DNA of 64,000 nucleotides from assembly GCA_013373375.1 (NCBI GenBank), contig JABXHY010000025.1, positions 62,001-126,000 on the forward strand, read 5' to 3'. Made by a program: the position numbers and the translations under genes. The notes beneath the pieces were generated by a model that did no database searches, was not told where the DNA came from, and worked only from the letters and a program-made list of their open reading frames with translations. This document shows positions 54,774 through 64,000 of the stretch, one piece after another; positions within the stretch are counted from its first letter, which is position 1; each line of letters starts with the position of its first letter. Origin of the DNA: Gammaproteobacteria bacterium (lineage in GTDB: Bacteria > Pseudomonadota > Gammaproteobacteria > Enterobacterales > Kangiellaceae).

Positions 54774-55892
54774 TCATCGAGATTTTTCTCTCCAATACGC
54801 GTTCAAAATTACCGCAATAAGAATTAGTGCGCTTGCGTGCTCCCACCAGCTAACTGCGTGATGCGCCATTTCAACTGTCCGAATAGGTATAGTTACAGTA
54901 AAATTTTGCACAATGAAATCTGTCATAACGCCAAACATCAAAGCAGTTGCAATAACACCAATCAAATAAGCAAATAAGGATTGTTTACCAAGCTCTTTTT
55001 TTATTATGCCCAAGGTTCCTATATTGGTGGCTGGTCCTGCGAGCATGAATACAAGTACCGCTCCAGGTGAAACACCTGCTAATAAAAGCCCAGCTGCTAT
55101 TGGTGTGGATGCAGAAGCGCAGATATACATGGGAACCCCAATAACCGCCATCACCACCATTGCCAATACACCCGATCCCCATTCAGCTAACCAAGACTGA
55201 GGTACGAACGCTTGGACAATCGCCGCAAAACTAATTCCAAGAAGTAACCAACCCGCGATATCAGTTAAAAGTTTCCCAAATGAAAAAGACAAACCTTCGC
55301 TAAGTTTGTGTCGAATACTCTCATCTTCAACTACAGAGTCCTTTTCAGTATTCTTACTGCTGCAACAGGAAGTCGTTGGCTCAATAACTTTTTTAGCTGA
55401 ATCACAACATGAAGATGACTTCGTTAAGCTCTCGCTTTTAACAGCTTCGTCGTCTTGATTTTGCGGAGAAGCTTCAATAACTTCCTCACTTCGCACTAAA
55501 AGACCAGCAACAATAGCACTCGAAATGGCAGCGATAGGTCTGATAATAGCCATAAAAGGACCAAGCAATGCATAGGATAAGGAAACTGAATCCGGCCCAG
55601 TTTCCGGAGTCGCAACCAGAAAGGAAACTGTCGAGCCCTTTGATGCACCGGCCTGTCTTAAACCCAATGCAGCGGGAACCACTCCACAACTACACAGTGG
55701 TAGTGGTGCACCGATAAAGGCAGCTTTAATAACACTCCAACGACCTTTCCCACCCAATTGTTGCTGCATCCATGCTTGAGGTATAAACGCTTTTAAAAAT
55801 CCTGCTACAAGTAAACCAAGCAAAAGCCACGGCGAAGATTCGAGCCATAATGCCCAAAACTGCTCGAGAAAATTCATAATGGATTGTTGCAT
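54774..55892 (-). CDS. SO_0444-type Cu/Zn efflux permease
   Basis: A 372-residue membrane permease of the DUF318/ArsP-like superfamily, SO_0444 branch. Two hydrophobic halves are separated by a polar loop (about 132-180) with Cys pairs SSSCCDS and TSCCSS that may bind metal. Motifs include LPLCSCGVVPAALGLRQAGASKGSTVSFLVATPETGPDS (given as adjoining blocks) in the first half and GVPMYICASASTPIAAGL in the second. It starts 9 bp after the TIGR02444 gene and is probably co-transcribed with it. A metal efflux role is family-level knowledge. Confidence 0.85.
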   Translation of the reverse strand: MQQSIMNFLEQFWALWLESSPWLLLGLLVAGFLKAFIPQAWMQQQLGGKGRWSVIKAAFIGAPLPLCSCGVVPAALGLRQAGASKGSTVSFLVATPETGPDSVSLSYALLGPFMAIIRPIAAISSAIVAGLLVRSEEVIEASPQNQDDEAVKSESLTKSSSCCDSAKKVIEPTTSCCSSKNTEKDSVVEDESIRHKLSEGLSFSFGKLLTDIAGWLLLGISFAAIVQAFVPQSWLAEWGSGVLAMVVMAVIGVPMYICASASTPIAAGLLLAGVSPGAVLVFMLAGPATNIGTLGIIKKELGKQSLFAYLIGVIATALMFGVMTDFIVQNFTVTIPIRTVEMAHHAVSWWEHASALILIAVILNAYWREKSR

Positions 55893-55901
55893 TGATGGCC
55901 T

Positions 55902-56489
55902 CTAAATGTCTTTTCTTGAGTATAAGTGCTCGATAAAACTTTCGACAAAAAATTGCTTTAATAAATCTAAAGCATCTTTCGAGTCATCATTTAATGTTGC
56001 AATATATTTTTCAATATTATGCTCTGTTGTTTCTTTCAATAGTTGCTTGTCTGTCAATTGAATACTGTCGTTTGCAGGAAGACATTCAGTTAAATTTATA
56101 ATCCGATTGAAACAAGTAACAAGTGCCATTTGCATTTGTTTTTCCAATAACAGTTCGATGGCTAGAAATTGAGGCTTCACTTGTTCTGTCAGTTGATCAC
56201 TTATTTCACGAAGTTTGGGCTCGAAATTTTTCCGAAAAGTCCTTACTGTATCAACTAGTGTTACTTCATTTTTGATTGACGTTAACAATTCTTTCACGAC
56301 CGATTGTGAGATCGTTCGTCTCCAACGAATTGAATACCACAAAAGAACCAGCAAAACATTAACATTTCCATGATGCTCGTTTTGAAACTGTAAACAGTTG
56401 GTCTCAACTTCCGAACATTTGTAGTATTCAAGACTAAATGCCCACAAATCTTCAGCGAGTTGTTCTATGTCTGGTTTTACTGACGTCAT
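55902..56489 (-). CDS. TIGR02444 family protein
   Basis: A 195-residue soluble helical protein. The N terminus LWAFSLEYYKCSEVETNCLQFQNEHHG (two adjoining blocks) with NVNVLLVLLW is the signature of TIGR02444. The function of the family is unknown. It is the first gene of a pair with the SO_0444-type permease. Whether it regulates or supports metal efflux is not known. Confidence 0.82.
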   Translation of the reverse strand: MTSVKPDIEQLAEDLWAFSLEYYKCSEVETNCLQFQNEHHGNVNVLLVLLWYSIRWRRTISQSVVKELLTSIKNEVTLVDTVRTFRKNFEPKLREISDQLTEQVKPQFLAIELLLEKQMQMALVTCFNRIINLTECLPANDSIQLTDKQLLKETTEHNIEKYIATLNDDSKDALDLLKQFFVESFIEHLYSRKDI

Positions 56490-56542
56490 TAGATACAGAC
56501 TCGGTTAGCAATCATCGGTTCTCTATCAACCTCACTTTTTTC

Positions 56543-57829
56543 TTAAATTGATTTATTTAAATAATCGATCGCTAGCTGCGACATGACTTCAACACCTAAA
56601 CGCATTCCACTCTCATCAATGTAAAATTCTGGCGTGTGATGCGCTGGTGCCTCAGAAACGGGAAGCTCAGTAGACTTTCCACCGAGGAAAAAATACACTC
56701 CTGGCACTTCTTTTTGAAAAAAGGAAAAATCTTCCGCTCCGGTGATAGCATCCATAACGAAAACATTATCACCGCCTGCAACTTTCCGCATGGTTGGTAA
56801 CATTTTATCAACCAACTGTGGGTCGTTATAGGTTACTGGATAATGGGTCGAATAAGGTAACTCCAGTTTAGCAGTCGCTCCCATAACAGCGGCAGAATGC
56901 TTAACGACTTCTTTCATACGATTGTGTAATGTTTCCCTCATCCCTGCATCAAGAGTTCGTATTGTCCCCAACATTTCGACTTCATCAGGAATGATATTTG
57001 AGCGTACACCACCATGAATCGATCCGACCGTTATCACAGCGGCATTTTTAGTCAAAGGCAATTGTCGTGAAATGATGGTTTGTAAATCATTAATAATTTG
57101 TGCGCTTGCCACTATCGGATCAATTCCATCCCACGGTGTCGAGCCATGAACCTGTTTACCTTTCACAGTAATTTTGAAGTTATCTACCGCGGCCATAATG
57201 CCACCATGACGGTAGCCAATAGTGCCAACATCTAATTTTGATGAGATGTGTAAACCGAAAATGGCTTCTACTTCAGGATTTTTTAAAACGCCTTGCTTCA
57301 CCATTAACTCAGCGCCGCCCTCTTCACCTTTTGGAGCCCCTTCTTCTGCGGGTTGAAAAATAAATTTTATACTGCCTTTCAGTTGGTCGCGTTGTGCTGA
57401 CAGTAATTCCGCAGCCCCCATTAACATAGCAACATGAGTATCATGACCACAGGCGTGCATGACGCCTACTTTTTGACCGTTGTATTCACTGACAACTTTC
57501 GAAGCAAACGGTAAATCTACTTTTTCGATCACTGGCAATGCGTCCATATCAGCTCTTAACGCTACTACAGGGCCGGGCTTACCACCTTGCAATAACCCAA
57601 CCACACCAGTATGGGCAACTCCCGTTTCTACTTTTATTCCAAGCTTTTTTAAATGGGCAGCAATATATTCCGCCGTTTTAAACTCTCGGTTCGACAGTTC
57701 TGGATATTGGTGTATGTGCCGGCGCCATTCGATTACTTTTTTTTCCAACTCAGGAGTCAAGGATACTTCCAAACCGAATAATTGAGTGTTCGAAAATATA
57801 AGTAAGCCTATTATTAGTAATTTTTTCAT
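56543..57829 (-). CDS. M20 family amidohydrolase, exported
   Basis: A 428-residue metal-dependent amidohydrolase of the M20D/hippuricase type. An N-terminal signal peptide (FSNTQLFGL) points to export. Metal-site motifs are HACGHDTHVAML (C127, H129), FQPAEEGAPKGEEGGAELMV and the late HHTPEFYIDE. Related enzymes remove acyl groups from amino acids (hippurate, IAA-Ala, N-acyl amino acids). It is divergent from the 5-oxoprolinase gene. The substrate is not identifiable. Confidence 0.93.
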   Translation of the reverse strand: MKKLLIIGLLIFSNTQLFGLEVSLTPELEKKVIEWRRHIHQYPELSNREFKTAEYIAAHLKKLGIKVETGVAHTGVVGLLQGGKPGPVVALRADMDALPVIEKVDLPFASKVVSEYNGQKVGVMHACGHDTHVAMLMGAAELLSAQRDQLKGSIKFIFQPAEEGAPKGEEGGAELMVKQGVLKNPEVEAIFGLHISSKLDVGTIGYRHGGIMAAVDNFKITVKGKQVHGSTPWDGIDPIVASAQIINDLQTIISRQLPLTKNAAVITVGSIHGGVRSNIIPDEVEMLGTIRTLDAGMRETLHNRMKEVVKHSAAVMGATAKLELPYSTHYPVTYNDPQLVDKMLPTMRKVAGGDNVFVMDAITGAEDFSFFQKEVPGVYFFLGGKSTELPVSEAPAHHTPEFYIDESGMRLGVEVMSQLAIDYLNKSI

Positions 57830-58012
57830 GCTTGCGTTTAACCTCTAGGTCATTTTCTGCGTTCACTGCTTACAATATCTCTCGACACCATATGCGTCTA
57901 ATCAAAAATAGCGATTATTCCAATTTTTGCTTCTAACAAAAAGAGCATAACCATGAAGTTCTTATCAAAAAATGTTACAACAGATATAAGGAAGAAACAT
58001 AAGCGAGTCGAT

Positions 58013-61000
58013 ATGACAAATATTCACTGGGCATTTTGGGTAGACAGAGGGGGCACCTTTACCGACATCATTGCAGTAAACCAGCACAATGAGATGCACT
58101 CATTTAAGTTACTCTCGGAAGACCCGGACAATTATGAAGACGCTGTCAGCTTCGGTATTCAACGATTTATTTCACAACAGAAAAAATGCCAAGGGAGTAA
58201 CTCTTCGCACCTGATCAGTGAAATAAAAATGGGGACCACCGTAGCAACCAATGCACTGCTCGAACAAACTGGTGAGAAAACGGTATTTGTAACAACCAAA
58301 GGATTTGCCGACTTACTCATCATCAGATCGCAACATAGACAACATTTGTTCAAACAGAACATCGAGCGTGAGCCACCTTTGTATCACTCTGTAATAGAAG
58401 CTCCTGAAAGACTAGACTCGCAAGGGAAAGTACTGGAAGAAGTTCGACTAAAAGAACTTTCTCAAAAATTAAAAATAGCAAAAGAGCAAGGATGTAACAG
58501 TGTTGCGATCGCATTACTACACAGTACGGCAAATCCAGCCCACGAAATTGAGATCGCTAACCTAGCCAAGGAACTTGGTTTTACAACCATTCGCATGTCG
58601 CATCAAGTAAGTCCTGCGCCCAAAATACTCCCCCGCGCCGAGACCACTTTACTCGATGCTTATTTATCACCTGTACTCGAAAACTACATTAATAGAATTC
58701 AGAGAAAGCTCGGCGAGCAAAATTCATTTTTTATGCAAAGCAACGGCGCACTTACTACTGCTCAGTTTTTTAGTGGTAAAGATGCTGTTCTCTCTGGTCC
58801 TGCTGGAGGTATTGTCGCAATGGCTCGCACCGCCGAAGCAGCTGGTTTTGATAAAGTTATAGGCTTCGATATGGGAGGAACATCAACCGATGTATCTCTA
58901 TACGCAGGAGAATTTGATAATCAAACGGAAAATCAAGTTGCTGGTCATTATCTGCGTGTACCAATGCTCGCAGTTCACACAGTCGCGGCGGGAGGAGGTT
59001 CCAAGATTTGGTTTGATGGCAAACGTTTTCGAGTCGGTCCTGAATCCGTTGGAGCAAACCCAGGTCCAGTGAGTTATGGCAAAGGGTCAGAGCTTGCTGT
59101 TACTGACATTAATGTATTTTGTGGAAAAATTCGGCCTGAGTATTTTCCAAATGTTTTTGGTTCAGATGGGAATCAACCGTTAGATGTCAATCGTTGCAAA
59201 GAAACGTTTAAAAAGCTCACACAAGATGTTAACCAACAGCTCAATTTAAATTACTCACCCGAAGAGTTGGCACAAGATTTTTTAGTCATAGCTGTAAATG
59301 CTATGGCAAATGCAATCAAAACAATATCAACACGAAAGGGAATTGCGCTTGATGAATTCGTACTCAACACGTTTGGCGGTGCTGGGGGACAACATGCCTG
59401 TTTGGTTGCTGAAGAGCTTGGTATGTCGAAAGTGTTCATTCACACACAGTCGAGTGTGCTATCGGCCTATGGGATGGGGTGTGGTTTTATTGGAACCGAT
59501 ACACAAATTTTTATCGACTCAAAATTAGAGCAGTCTTGCATTCAGTCTCTATATTCAAAACAAAGTAATATTTTTGAACAACATAAAGAAGAACTCCCTG
59601 AGCAATCAGGCGCGGTCACTTCTCGAATCATATGCTGGTTACATTATGAGAATTCTGAATTGACAATACCGGTTGAATTACAAGATTTAACATCCATGCA
59701 ACAAGAGTTCACAAGCGCTCATAAACAACAATTCGGATTTAGCTTAACAGATTCCCCGATAATTATTCGCACTGCGGAGTATCAAAGTAATATACAGCAA
59801 CCACTACGACAATCTGAACAACAAAAGACTAAACATCTAGATATAAAACACCATAAAGTTTGGTTTAAAAACCGTTACCTACAAACACCTTTTATTCCTA
59901 TTGAAAGCGTTTCAATTGGTGAAATTATTCAAGGCCCAGCTATCATTTATGATAAAAACTCTACCATTGTGCTGGAACCCAATTGGCACGCAGAAAAAAT
60001 TAATGGCAATCATTTAGTTTTGGAAATCTCATCTTCACTGCGCCAAATAAAACTTAACGATACAGAACTAACACCAAGCCGACTGGAAATTTTCAATAAT
60101 TTATTCATGCATATCGCAGAGCAGATGGGAGCTGTACTGCAAAACACGGCTCAGTCGGTCAATATAAAGGAGCGATTGGATTTTTCATGCGCCATTTTCG
60201 ATTGCCATGGTAATCTTATTGCCAATGCGCCACATATGCCGGTTCATTTAGGATCCATGTCCGATAGCGTACGCCACGTCATAAGCAACAATTCATCAAT
60301 TAAACCAGGCGATAGTTTTATGCTGAACTCGCCCTACCATGGAGGCACTCATCTTCCGGATATTACGGTAATCTCACCAGTGTTTATTGACCAAGTGATA
60401 CGCTATTGGGTTGCCTCTCGAGGTCATCATGCGGATATAGGCGGTATAACACCGGGGTCAATGCCAGCATCGAGTACGAACATCGCTCAAGAAGGTATTT
60501 TGATCGATAACTTTAAACTCGTCGACCAACATCAAATTAATGATACTGCATTAAACGAGCTTCTCACAGAAGGAGAGCATCCGGTAAGAAATTATCAGCA
60601 GAATTTAAATGACCTAAAAGCACAAGTAGCTGCAAATCAAAGAGGCATTCGTGAATTAAAAAATGCGGTTAAAACTTTTGGCGAGAAAACAGTAAGCCGA
60701 TATATGGATTATGTTCAAGACAATGCAGAACATGCCATAAGAAGTGCGATAAAAGAACTGAAAGATGGTCACTATCAATTACCTCTGGATATTGGAGCTC
60801 ATATTGAGGTTACGATTCGAAAAACGAAAGCCGACGAGTTAATGATCGATTTTTCAGGCACAAGTGAACAGCAAAACAATAACTTTAATGCACCAAAATC
60901 TGTCGCTCGCGCAGCCGTTTTATACGTTTTGAGAAGTTTAGTAATAGACGATATTCCTCTTAACGAAGGTTGTTTGCGTCCAGTTTCAATGACTATTCCA

Positions 61001-61588
61001 GAGTCTTGCTTGCTCAATCCAAAATTTCCTGCTGCAGTTGTCGCTGGAAACGTAGAGACTTCTCAAGCGGTAACCGATGCAATATTTGCAGCTTTAAAAT
61101 TACAAGCGGGAGCCCAAGGAACCATGAACAATATTACTTTTGGTAATCAGCACTACCAATATTACGAAACAATTGCTGGAGGTAGCGGTGCAGGTAATGG
61201 ATTTAATGGAGCCGATGCAATTCAAACTCATATGACAAATTCCAGAATAACTGATCCTGAAATAGTCGAGCATCGTTATCCCGTTATCCTCGAAGCATTC
61301 AAAATAAGGAAAGGATCCGGTGGCCAAGGACTATTTACTGGTGGAGCAGGCATCGAACGATGCTTTTTATTTAAACAACCTATGACCGTGAGTCTTTTAA
61401 CAGGTAATCGAAAGCACCATCCATTCGGTATGAACGGAGGAGAGCCTGGAGCATCAGGCAGAAATTTCCTGATTCATAAAGGCGAAAAAGAGTCACTGCC
61501 TTCATGCTGTGAGCGGCAATTAGACAAAGGCGACCGACTTTTAATTCTAACGCCTGGTGGAGGAGGTTTTGGAAAACCAGAGAGTTGA
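58013..61588 (+). CDS. Fused hydantoinase/5-oxoprolinase (HyuA-HyuB)
   Basis: A 1191-residue ATP-dependent 5-oxoprolinase-type enzyme with HyuA and HyuB fused. The HyuA half has WVDRGGTFTDI at the N terminus and GFDMGGTSTDVSLY; the HyuB half starts near residue 685 and contains LDFSCAIFDCHGNLIANAPHMPVHLG and SRGHHADIGG. The family opens 5-oxoproline to glutamate using ATP. An earlier ATG at 57953 adds a basic 20-residue N terminus not typical of the family, so 58013 is preferred. The C terminus GGGGFGKPE is typical. A lipoprotein gene follows 36 bp later. Confidence 0.95.
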   Translation: MTNIHWAFWVDRGGTFTDIIAVNQHNEMHSFKLLSEDPDNYEDAVSFGIQRFISQQKKCQGSNSSHLISEIKMGTTVATNALLEQTGEKTVFVTTKGFADLLIIRSQHRQHLFKQNIEREPPLYHSVIEAPERLDSQGKVLEEVRLKELSQKLKIAKEQGCNSVAIALLHSTANPAHEIEIANLAKELGFTTIRMSHQVSPAPKILPRAETTLLDAYLSPVLENYINRIQRKLGEQNSFFMQSNGALTTAQFFSGKDAVLSGPAGGIVAMARTAEAAGFDKVIGFDMGGTSTDVSLYAGEFDNQTENQVAGHYLRVPMLAVHTVAAGGGSKIWFDGKRFRVGPESVGANPGPVSYGKGSELAVTDINVFCGKIRPEYFPNVFGSDGNQPLDVNRCKETFKKLTQDVNQQLNLNYSPEELAQDFLVIAVNAMANAIKTISTRKGIALDEFVLNTFGGAGGQHACLVAEELGMSKVFIHTQSSVLSAYGMGCGFIGTDTQIFIDSKLEQSCIQSLYSKQSNIFEQHKEELPEQSGAVTSRIICWLHYENSELTIPVELQDLTSMQQEFTSAHKQQFGFSLTDSPIIIRTAEYQSNIQQPLRQSEQQKTKHLDIKHHKVWFKNRYLQTPFIPIESVSIGEIIQGPAIIYDKNSTIVLEPNWHAEKINGNHLVLEISSSLRQIKLNDTELTPSRLEIFNNLFMHIAEQMGAVLQNTAQSVNIKERLDFSCAIFDCHGNLIANAPHMPVHLGSMSDSVRHVISNNSSIKPGDSFMLNSPYHGGTHLPDITVISPVFIDQVIRYWVASRGHHADIGGITPGSMPASSTNIAQEGILIDNFKLVDQHQINDTALNELLTEGEHPVRNYQQNLNDLKAQVAANQRGIRELKNAVKTFGEKTVSRYMDYVQDNAEHAIRSAIKELKDGHYQLPLDIGAHIEVTIRKTKADELMIDFSGTSEQQNNNFNAPKSVARAAVLYVLRSLVIDDIPLNEGCLRPVSMTIPESCLLNPKFPAAVVAGNVETSQAVTDAIFAALKLQAGAQGTMNNITFGNQHYQYYETIAGGSGAGNGFNGADAIQTHMTNSRITDPEIVEHRYPVILEAFKIRKGSGGQGLFTGGAGIERCFLFKQPMTVSLLTGNRKHHPFGMNGGEPGASGRNFLIHKGEKESLPSCCERQLDKGDRLLILTPGGGGFGKPES

Positions 61589-61624
61589 AGTACACTTAAG
61601 GTAAATTAAAATAAGAGACTCACC

Positions 61625-62143
61625 ATGAAAAAGATTATTGCGTTAATAATACTTCTATCACCTAGCTTGTTACTCACTGGTTGTGGCACTACTAAAAACA
61701 ACGAAAGTGACGGTCCATTAATGACCGATAAGTTAGCCGTTTTTACTTACGGTGATCCTTACAAAGAATTGGAGAAAAAATTACGTTTAGTGCATGGACG
61801 TTCATTAACAGAAATACTTGATCAGAAAATGTTATTTTTGCTAACTGAATATGTTGGCGACTCAAGAGATATAGCCGGCTATGATACTCGTTTAAGAATT
61901 ACTTTTTTGTACGCACAACAAGGCAGTCGTCCATGGCCGCTAGAAGTAAAAGCACATTATATTTTAGAGTATAAAGAAGAAACATTATTCAACCAGGTCT
62001 ATCAGATATCAGCAACGCAATATAATGCACCGCAAGTTTGTCCTAATTGTAGCGCTGAGCAAACTGCCCTAAAAATGCTGAATGACAAAGTAGTTCCTGA
62101 GTTAATTTTAGCGGTGAATAAATATAAAAAAGAAAATCAATAA
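61625..62143 (+). CDS. Lipoprotein of unknown function
   Basis: A 172-residue lipoprotein with lipobox LTGC (Cys20). The mature part has YGDPYKELEKKLRLVHGRSLTEIL and an interior CPNC pair near residue 140. No family is recognised. It may share the 5-oxoprolinase transcript. Confidence 0.72.
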   Translation: MKKIIALIILLSPSLLLTGCGTTKNNESDGPLMTDKLAVFTYGDPYKELEKKLRLVHGRSLTEILDQKMLFLLTEYVGDSRDIAGYDTRLRITFLYAQQGSRPWPLEVKAHYILEYKEETLFNQVYQISATQYNAPQVCPNCSAEQTALKMLNDKVVPELILAVNKYKKENQ

Positions 62144-62184
62144 ACTTAAGCAAGCTCTCAAGTAGCCGTTTATCTAGTAATATC

Positions 62185-62211
62185 AAGCCCGTAGGTTATT
62201 TTGACGGGCTT
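62185..62211 (+). terminator. Terminator-like hairpin after the lipoprotein gene
   Basis: AAGCCCGT and ACGGGCTT form a perfect 8-bp stem with an 11-nt loop, 41 bp after the stop. The following T run is broken (TTCATTT), so termination may be weak. Confidence 0.7.
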
Positions 62212-62347
62212 CATTTCGAATCCGTTTGAATTTCTGATTCCATTCTTTTGTCAAGCAAACCTTTCTATAATAGACAGAGTATTTCAATTACCACATCTAT
62301 CCTTATGGTTTTATTCGCATTCAATTTCTAGAAATTAAAAATCGAAT

Positions 62348-62375
62348 AAAAAAAAGCGCCAGTAAAACTGACGCT
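62348..62375 (-). terminator. Terminator of the TonB-dependent receptor gene
   Basis: AGCGCCAGT and ACTGACGCT pair with one mismatch around a 3-nt loop, followed on the minus strand by seven to eight T. Confidence 0.88.
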
Positions 62376-62410
62376 AAAAGAACAACCAAATAGAACTAAA
62401 AAAATTAGAG

Positions 62411-64000
62411 TTAGAAAGTGTATCGACCTTCAATAAACCAGCTACGACGTAATGCGTTATAGTGGTTGGTATTGTAATAAGGCCAGCTTCGGTCAAACTC
62501 TAAACGAGGGTACTCTTTTGTTAAGTTGTTAACGATGAAATCTACTGTGAAATCAGTCGTAACATCGTAGCCAATACTCATGTTGTATGTCGTCCATGAG
62601 TCTAGTCGCTCGCCGCCTGAGAAAGAATTCAAGCTACCTAAGCGATTTGACATTAATGTCGTGCGGAAGTCACCCATAAACCAAGTTGCAGTGCTACGGA
62701 ATCTGCTGCGTAAGTCACCATTTAAATCGCTGTGGCGCCAGTTACGATCAATTTCTGCACCAACGAATGGCTGACGCTCACTTTTAATCACATTCGTGTG
62801 ATTTGCAGTGAATACCCAACGTCCTAGGCCTTCAGTGTTAAGAGTATAACGAGCACTTGTGTCAACGCCTTGTTGCATCTGATAAGACACGTTTACTGGA
62901 CGCGTGTTAACGGTATACACACCATTTTGGTATGAAACATTATCAGAACAGCCAGCAGGGATATCCATTCCACAGTTATTAATTGCATCAATAACAAGTG
63001 ATACGCCATTTTCAAATTCAACTAAGTCTTCTAGTTCAAGCTGGTAGAAATCCACCGACAAAGATAAGTTGTCGATTGGCTCATAAACCACGCCAAGAGT
63101 TTGCGACTTACCTGTTTCTTCTTCAAGCTCTAAACTTCCTGCAGTATTTGCGAAAATTCGTCGATTACCGATAGTCGCACCATAGAAAGCACCACCTTGA
63201 TTCGCATAAATCAAGTGCATATCAGGTGCACGGAAGTTGGTACTCGCCGATGCACGAACTAACAATGCATCAGTTGGGCGGTATTCGATACCAATGTTGT
63301 AAGTCCACGCATCATCAACGTTTGTTTCGTCATCGTACTTATCGTAACGACCTGCTAACGTTAATTTAAGCTGATCAGTGATAGGCCATAAAGTTTCAAG
63401 ACCAAGACCGTAACCATCACGAGTACCTTCACCTTCAGTGCCGGTATATCCAAACCAACCTTGGCCAGTTTGATTAAGCGTACGTGGGTTAAGATCAATT
63501 TCGTATTGCTTGCGATTCATTTCAACAATCGAAGCAAATTGAACTTCTTCATCACCTAAAGAGAACAAGTCACCTGAAAGCTCGAAGCTCAAACTAGTCA
63601 CAGAGGAGTCTTTCTTCGAAAGGTCTTCTCCAGTGATAGTATCGATTTCTGCTGCACTTAATTGACGGAACAATCGACTAAAGTCAGTTCCAGTATAAAT
63701 GTCGTATTGTCCATTTGGTTCAGTTGCAACATAAGTGCCTAAGAAAAATGCATTCGCTTCTTCTTCTTTAATCAGCGTACGTGAATCTTCACTTTCCATA
63801 AAACTATGAGAGAAGCTAACTTGATAATCATAAAAATTATCAGTAAAACCTTTAAACGCAACTTCTATGTCAGCACCCATCTCATCGTGGTACTGATTGG
63901 TATCTGGAATTTCGCTGTCAGTGAAAGTTCTGAAAAACTCAATACCTGCAATAAAGTTTTGATCGACTACGTTGTCTATGATGAATGCAGGTCTTTCAGT
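62411..64000 (-). CDS. TonB-dependent receptor, C-terminal part
   Basis: The last 529 residues of an outer-membrane TonB-dependent receptor; the frame is open through the right edge, so the plug domain and signal peptide lie outside. The strand-rich sequence has typical barrel blocks: GLGLETLWPITDQLKLTLAGRYDKYDD (two adjoining parts), VRASASTNFRAPDMHLIYA and LVFTANHTN-like strands. It ends WFIEGRYTF with the terminal Phe of barrel proteins. A disulfide-type Cys pair (NNCGMDIPAGCSD) lies in an external loop. The substrate is unknown. Confidence 0.93.
   Translation of the reverse strand, partial: TERPAFIIDNVVDQNFIAGIEFFRTFTDSEIPDTNQYHDEMGADIEVAFKGFTDNFYDYQVSFSHSFMESEDSRTLIKEEEANAFFLGTYVATEPNGQYDIYTGTDFSRLFRQLSAAEIDTITGEDLSKKDSSVTSLSFELSGDLFSLGDEEVQFASIVEMNRKQYEIDLNPRTLNQTGQGWFGYTGTEGEGTRDGYGLGLETLWPITDQLKLTLAGRYDKYDDETNVDDAWTYNIGIEYRPTDALLVRASASTNFRAPDMHLIYANQGGAFYGATIGNRRIFANTAGSLELEEETGKSQTLGVVYEPIDNLSLSVDFYQLELEDLVEFENGVSLVIDAINNCGMDIPAGCSDNVSYQNGVYTVNTRPVNVSYQMQQGVDTSARYTLNTEGLGRWVFTANHTNVIKSERQPFVGAEIDRNWRHSDLNGDLRSRFRSTATWFMGDFRTTLMSNRLGSLNSFSGGERLDSWTTYNMSIGYDVTTDFTVDFIVNNLTKEYPRLEFDRSWPYYNTNHYNALRRSWFIEGRYTF

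Overview
The window is a stretch of AT-rich chromosome from a gammaproteobacterium. It carries nadK-recN, fur divergent from bamE, a caa3-type cytochrome oxidase locus with its assembly genes, fxsA-groES-groEL, cutA-dsbD and aroQ-accB-accC. Outer-membrane genes (bamE, pldA, a TonB-dependent receptor) and secreted proteases with GlyGly-CTERM-like tails fit a marine, protein-degrading bacterium. The Kangiella/Aliikangiella group is my best guess, by inference only. Genes are densely packed. I see no tRNA, rRNA, CRISPR array, insertion sequence or prophage.

Layout. 1-5.1 kb: nadK (5' end outside the window), recN, fur/bamE, then an ECF sigma factor with a small zinc-finger anti-sigma, divergent from a DoxX gene. 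5.2-6 kb: a small lipoprotein, a 51-residue membrane protein overlapping a DUF423 gene by 4 nt, and DUF423. 6-10 kb: a surface-glycolipid group (two glycosyltransferases, a membrane-anchored methyltransferase-like protein, an LpxL-type acyltransferase with an extra C-terminal domain), ending in a heptanucleotide tandem repeat. 10-18.7 kb: SCO, CyoE, COX15, a degenerate SCO-like protein and SURF1, then a DUF2909 gene, then CoxC, CtaG, CoxA and CoxB. Together these make heme A, deliver copper and build the terminal oxidase.

18.9-22 kb: a YfbK-like vWA lipoprotein, a second ECF sigma factor and its probable membrane anti-sigma. 22-26.6 kb: a thioesterase, an exported protein, a histone-H1-like DNA-binding protein downstream of a perfect A/T-tract palindrome, then a three-gene cassette (class III cyclase-FHA, orphan ParA, XRE regulator). 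26.7-29.4 kb: groEL-groES under a CIRCE element and a probable sigma-32 promoter, and fxsA. 29.5-34 kb: a response regulator with a dead GGDEF domain, cutA, dsbD.

34.4-49 kb: three secreted proteases (S8 subtilase, M36 fungalysin, metzincin) interspersed with an EamA transporter, an alpha/beta hydrolase, an M14-like carboxypeptidase and a DoxX-like protein. 49-57.8 kb: an unknown exported protein, aroQ-accBC, pldA, a lipoprotein, an exported protein, an SO_0444-type metal efflux permease with a TIGR02444 gene, and an M20 amidohydrolase. 58-64 kb: a fused 5-oxoprolinase/hydantoinase, a lipoprotein and the C-terminal part of a TonB-dependent receptor running off the right edge.

The best candidates for under-described biology are the cyclase/FHA-ParA-XRE cassette, the SCO-like protein of the oxidase operon that keeps the Cx3C motif but has lost the copper histidine, the degenerate REC-GGDEF protein, the extended LpxL homologue, and the palindrome in front of the H1-like gene.
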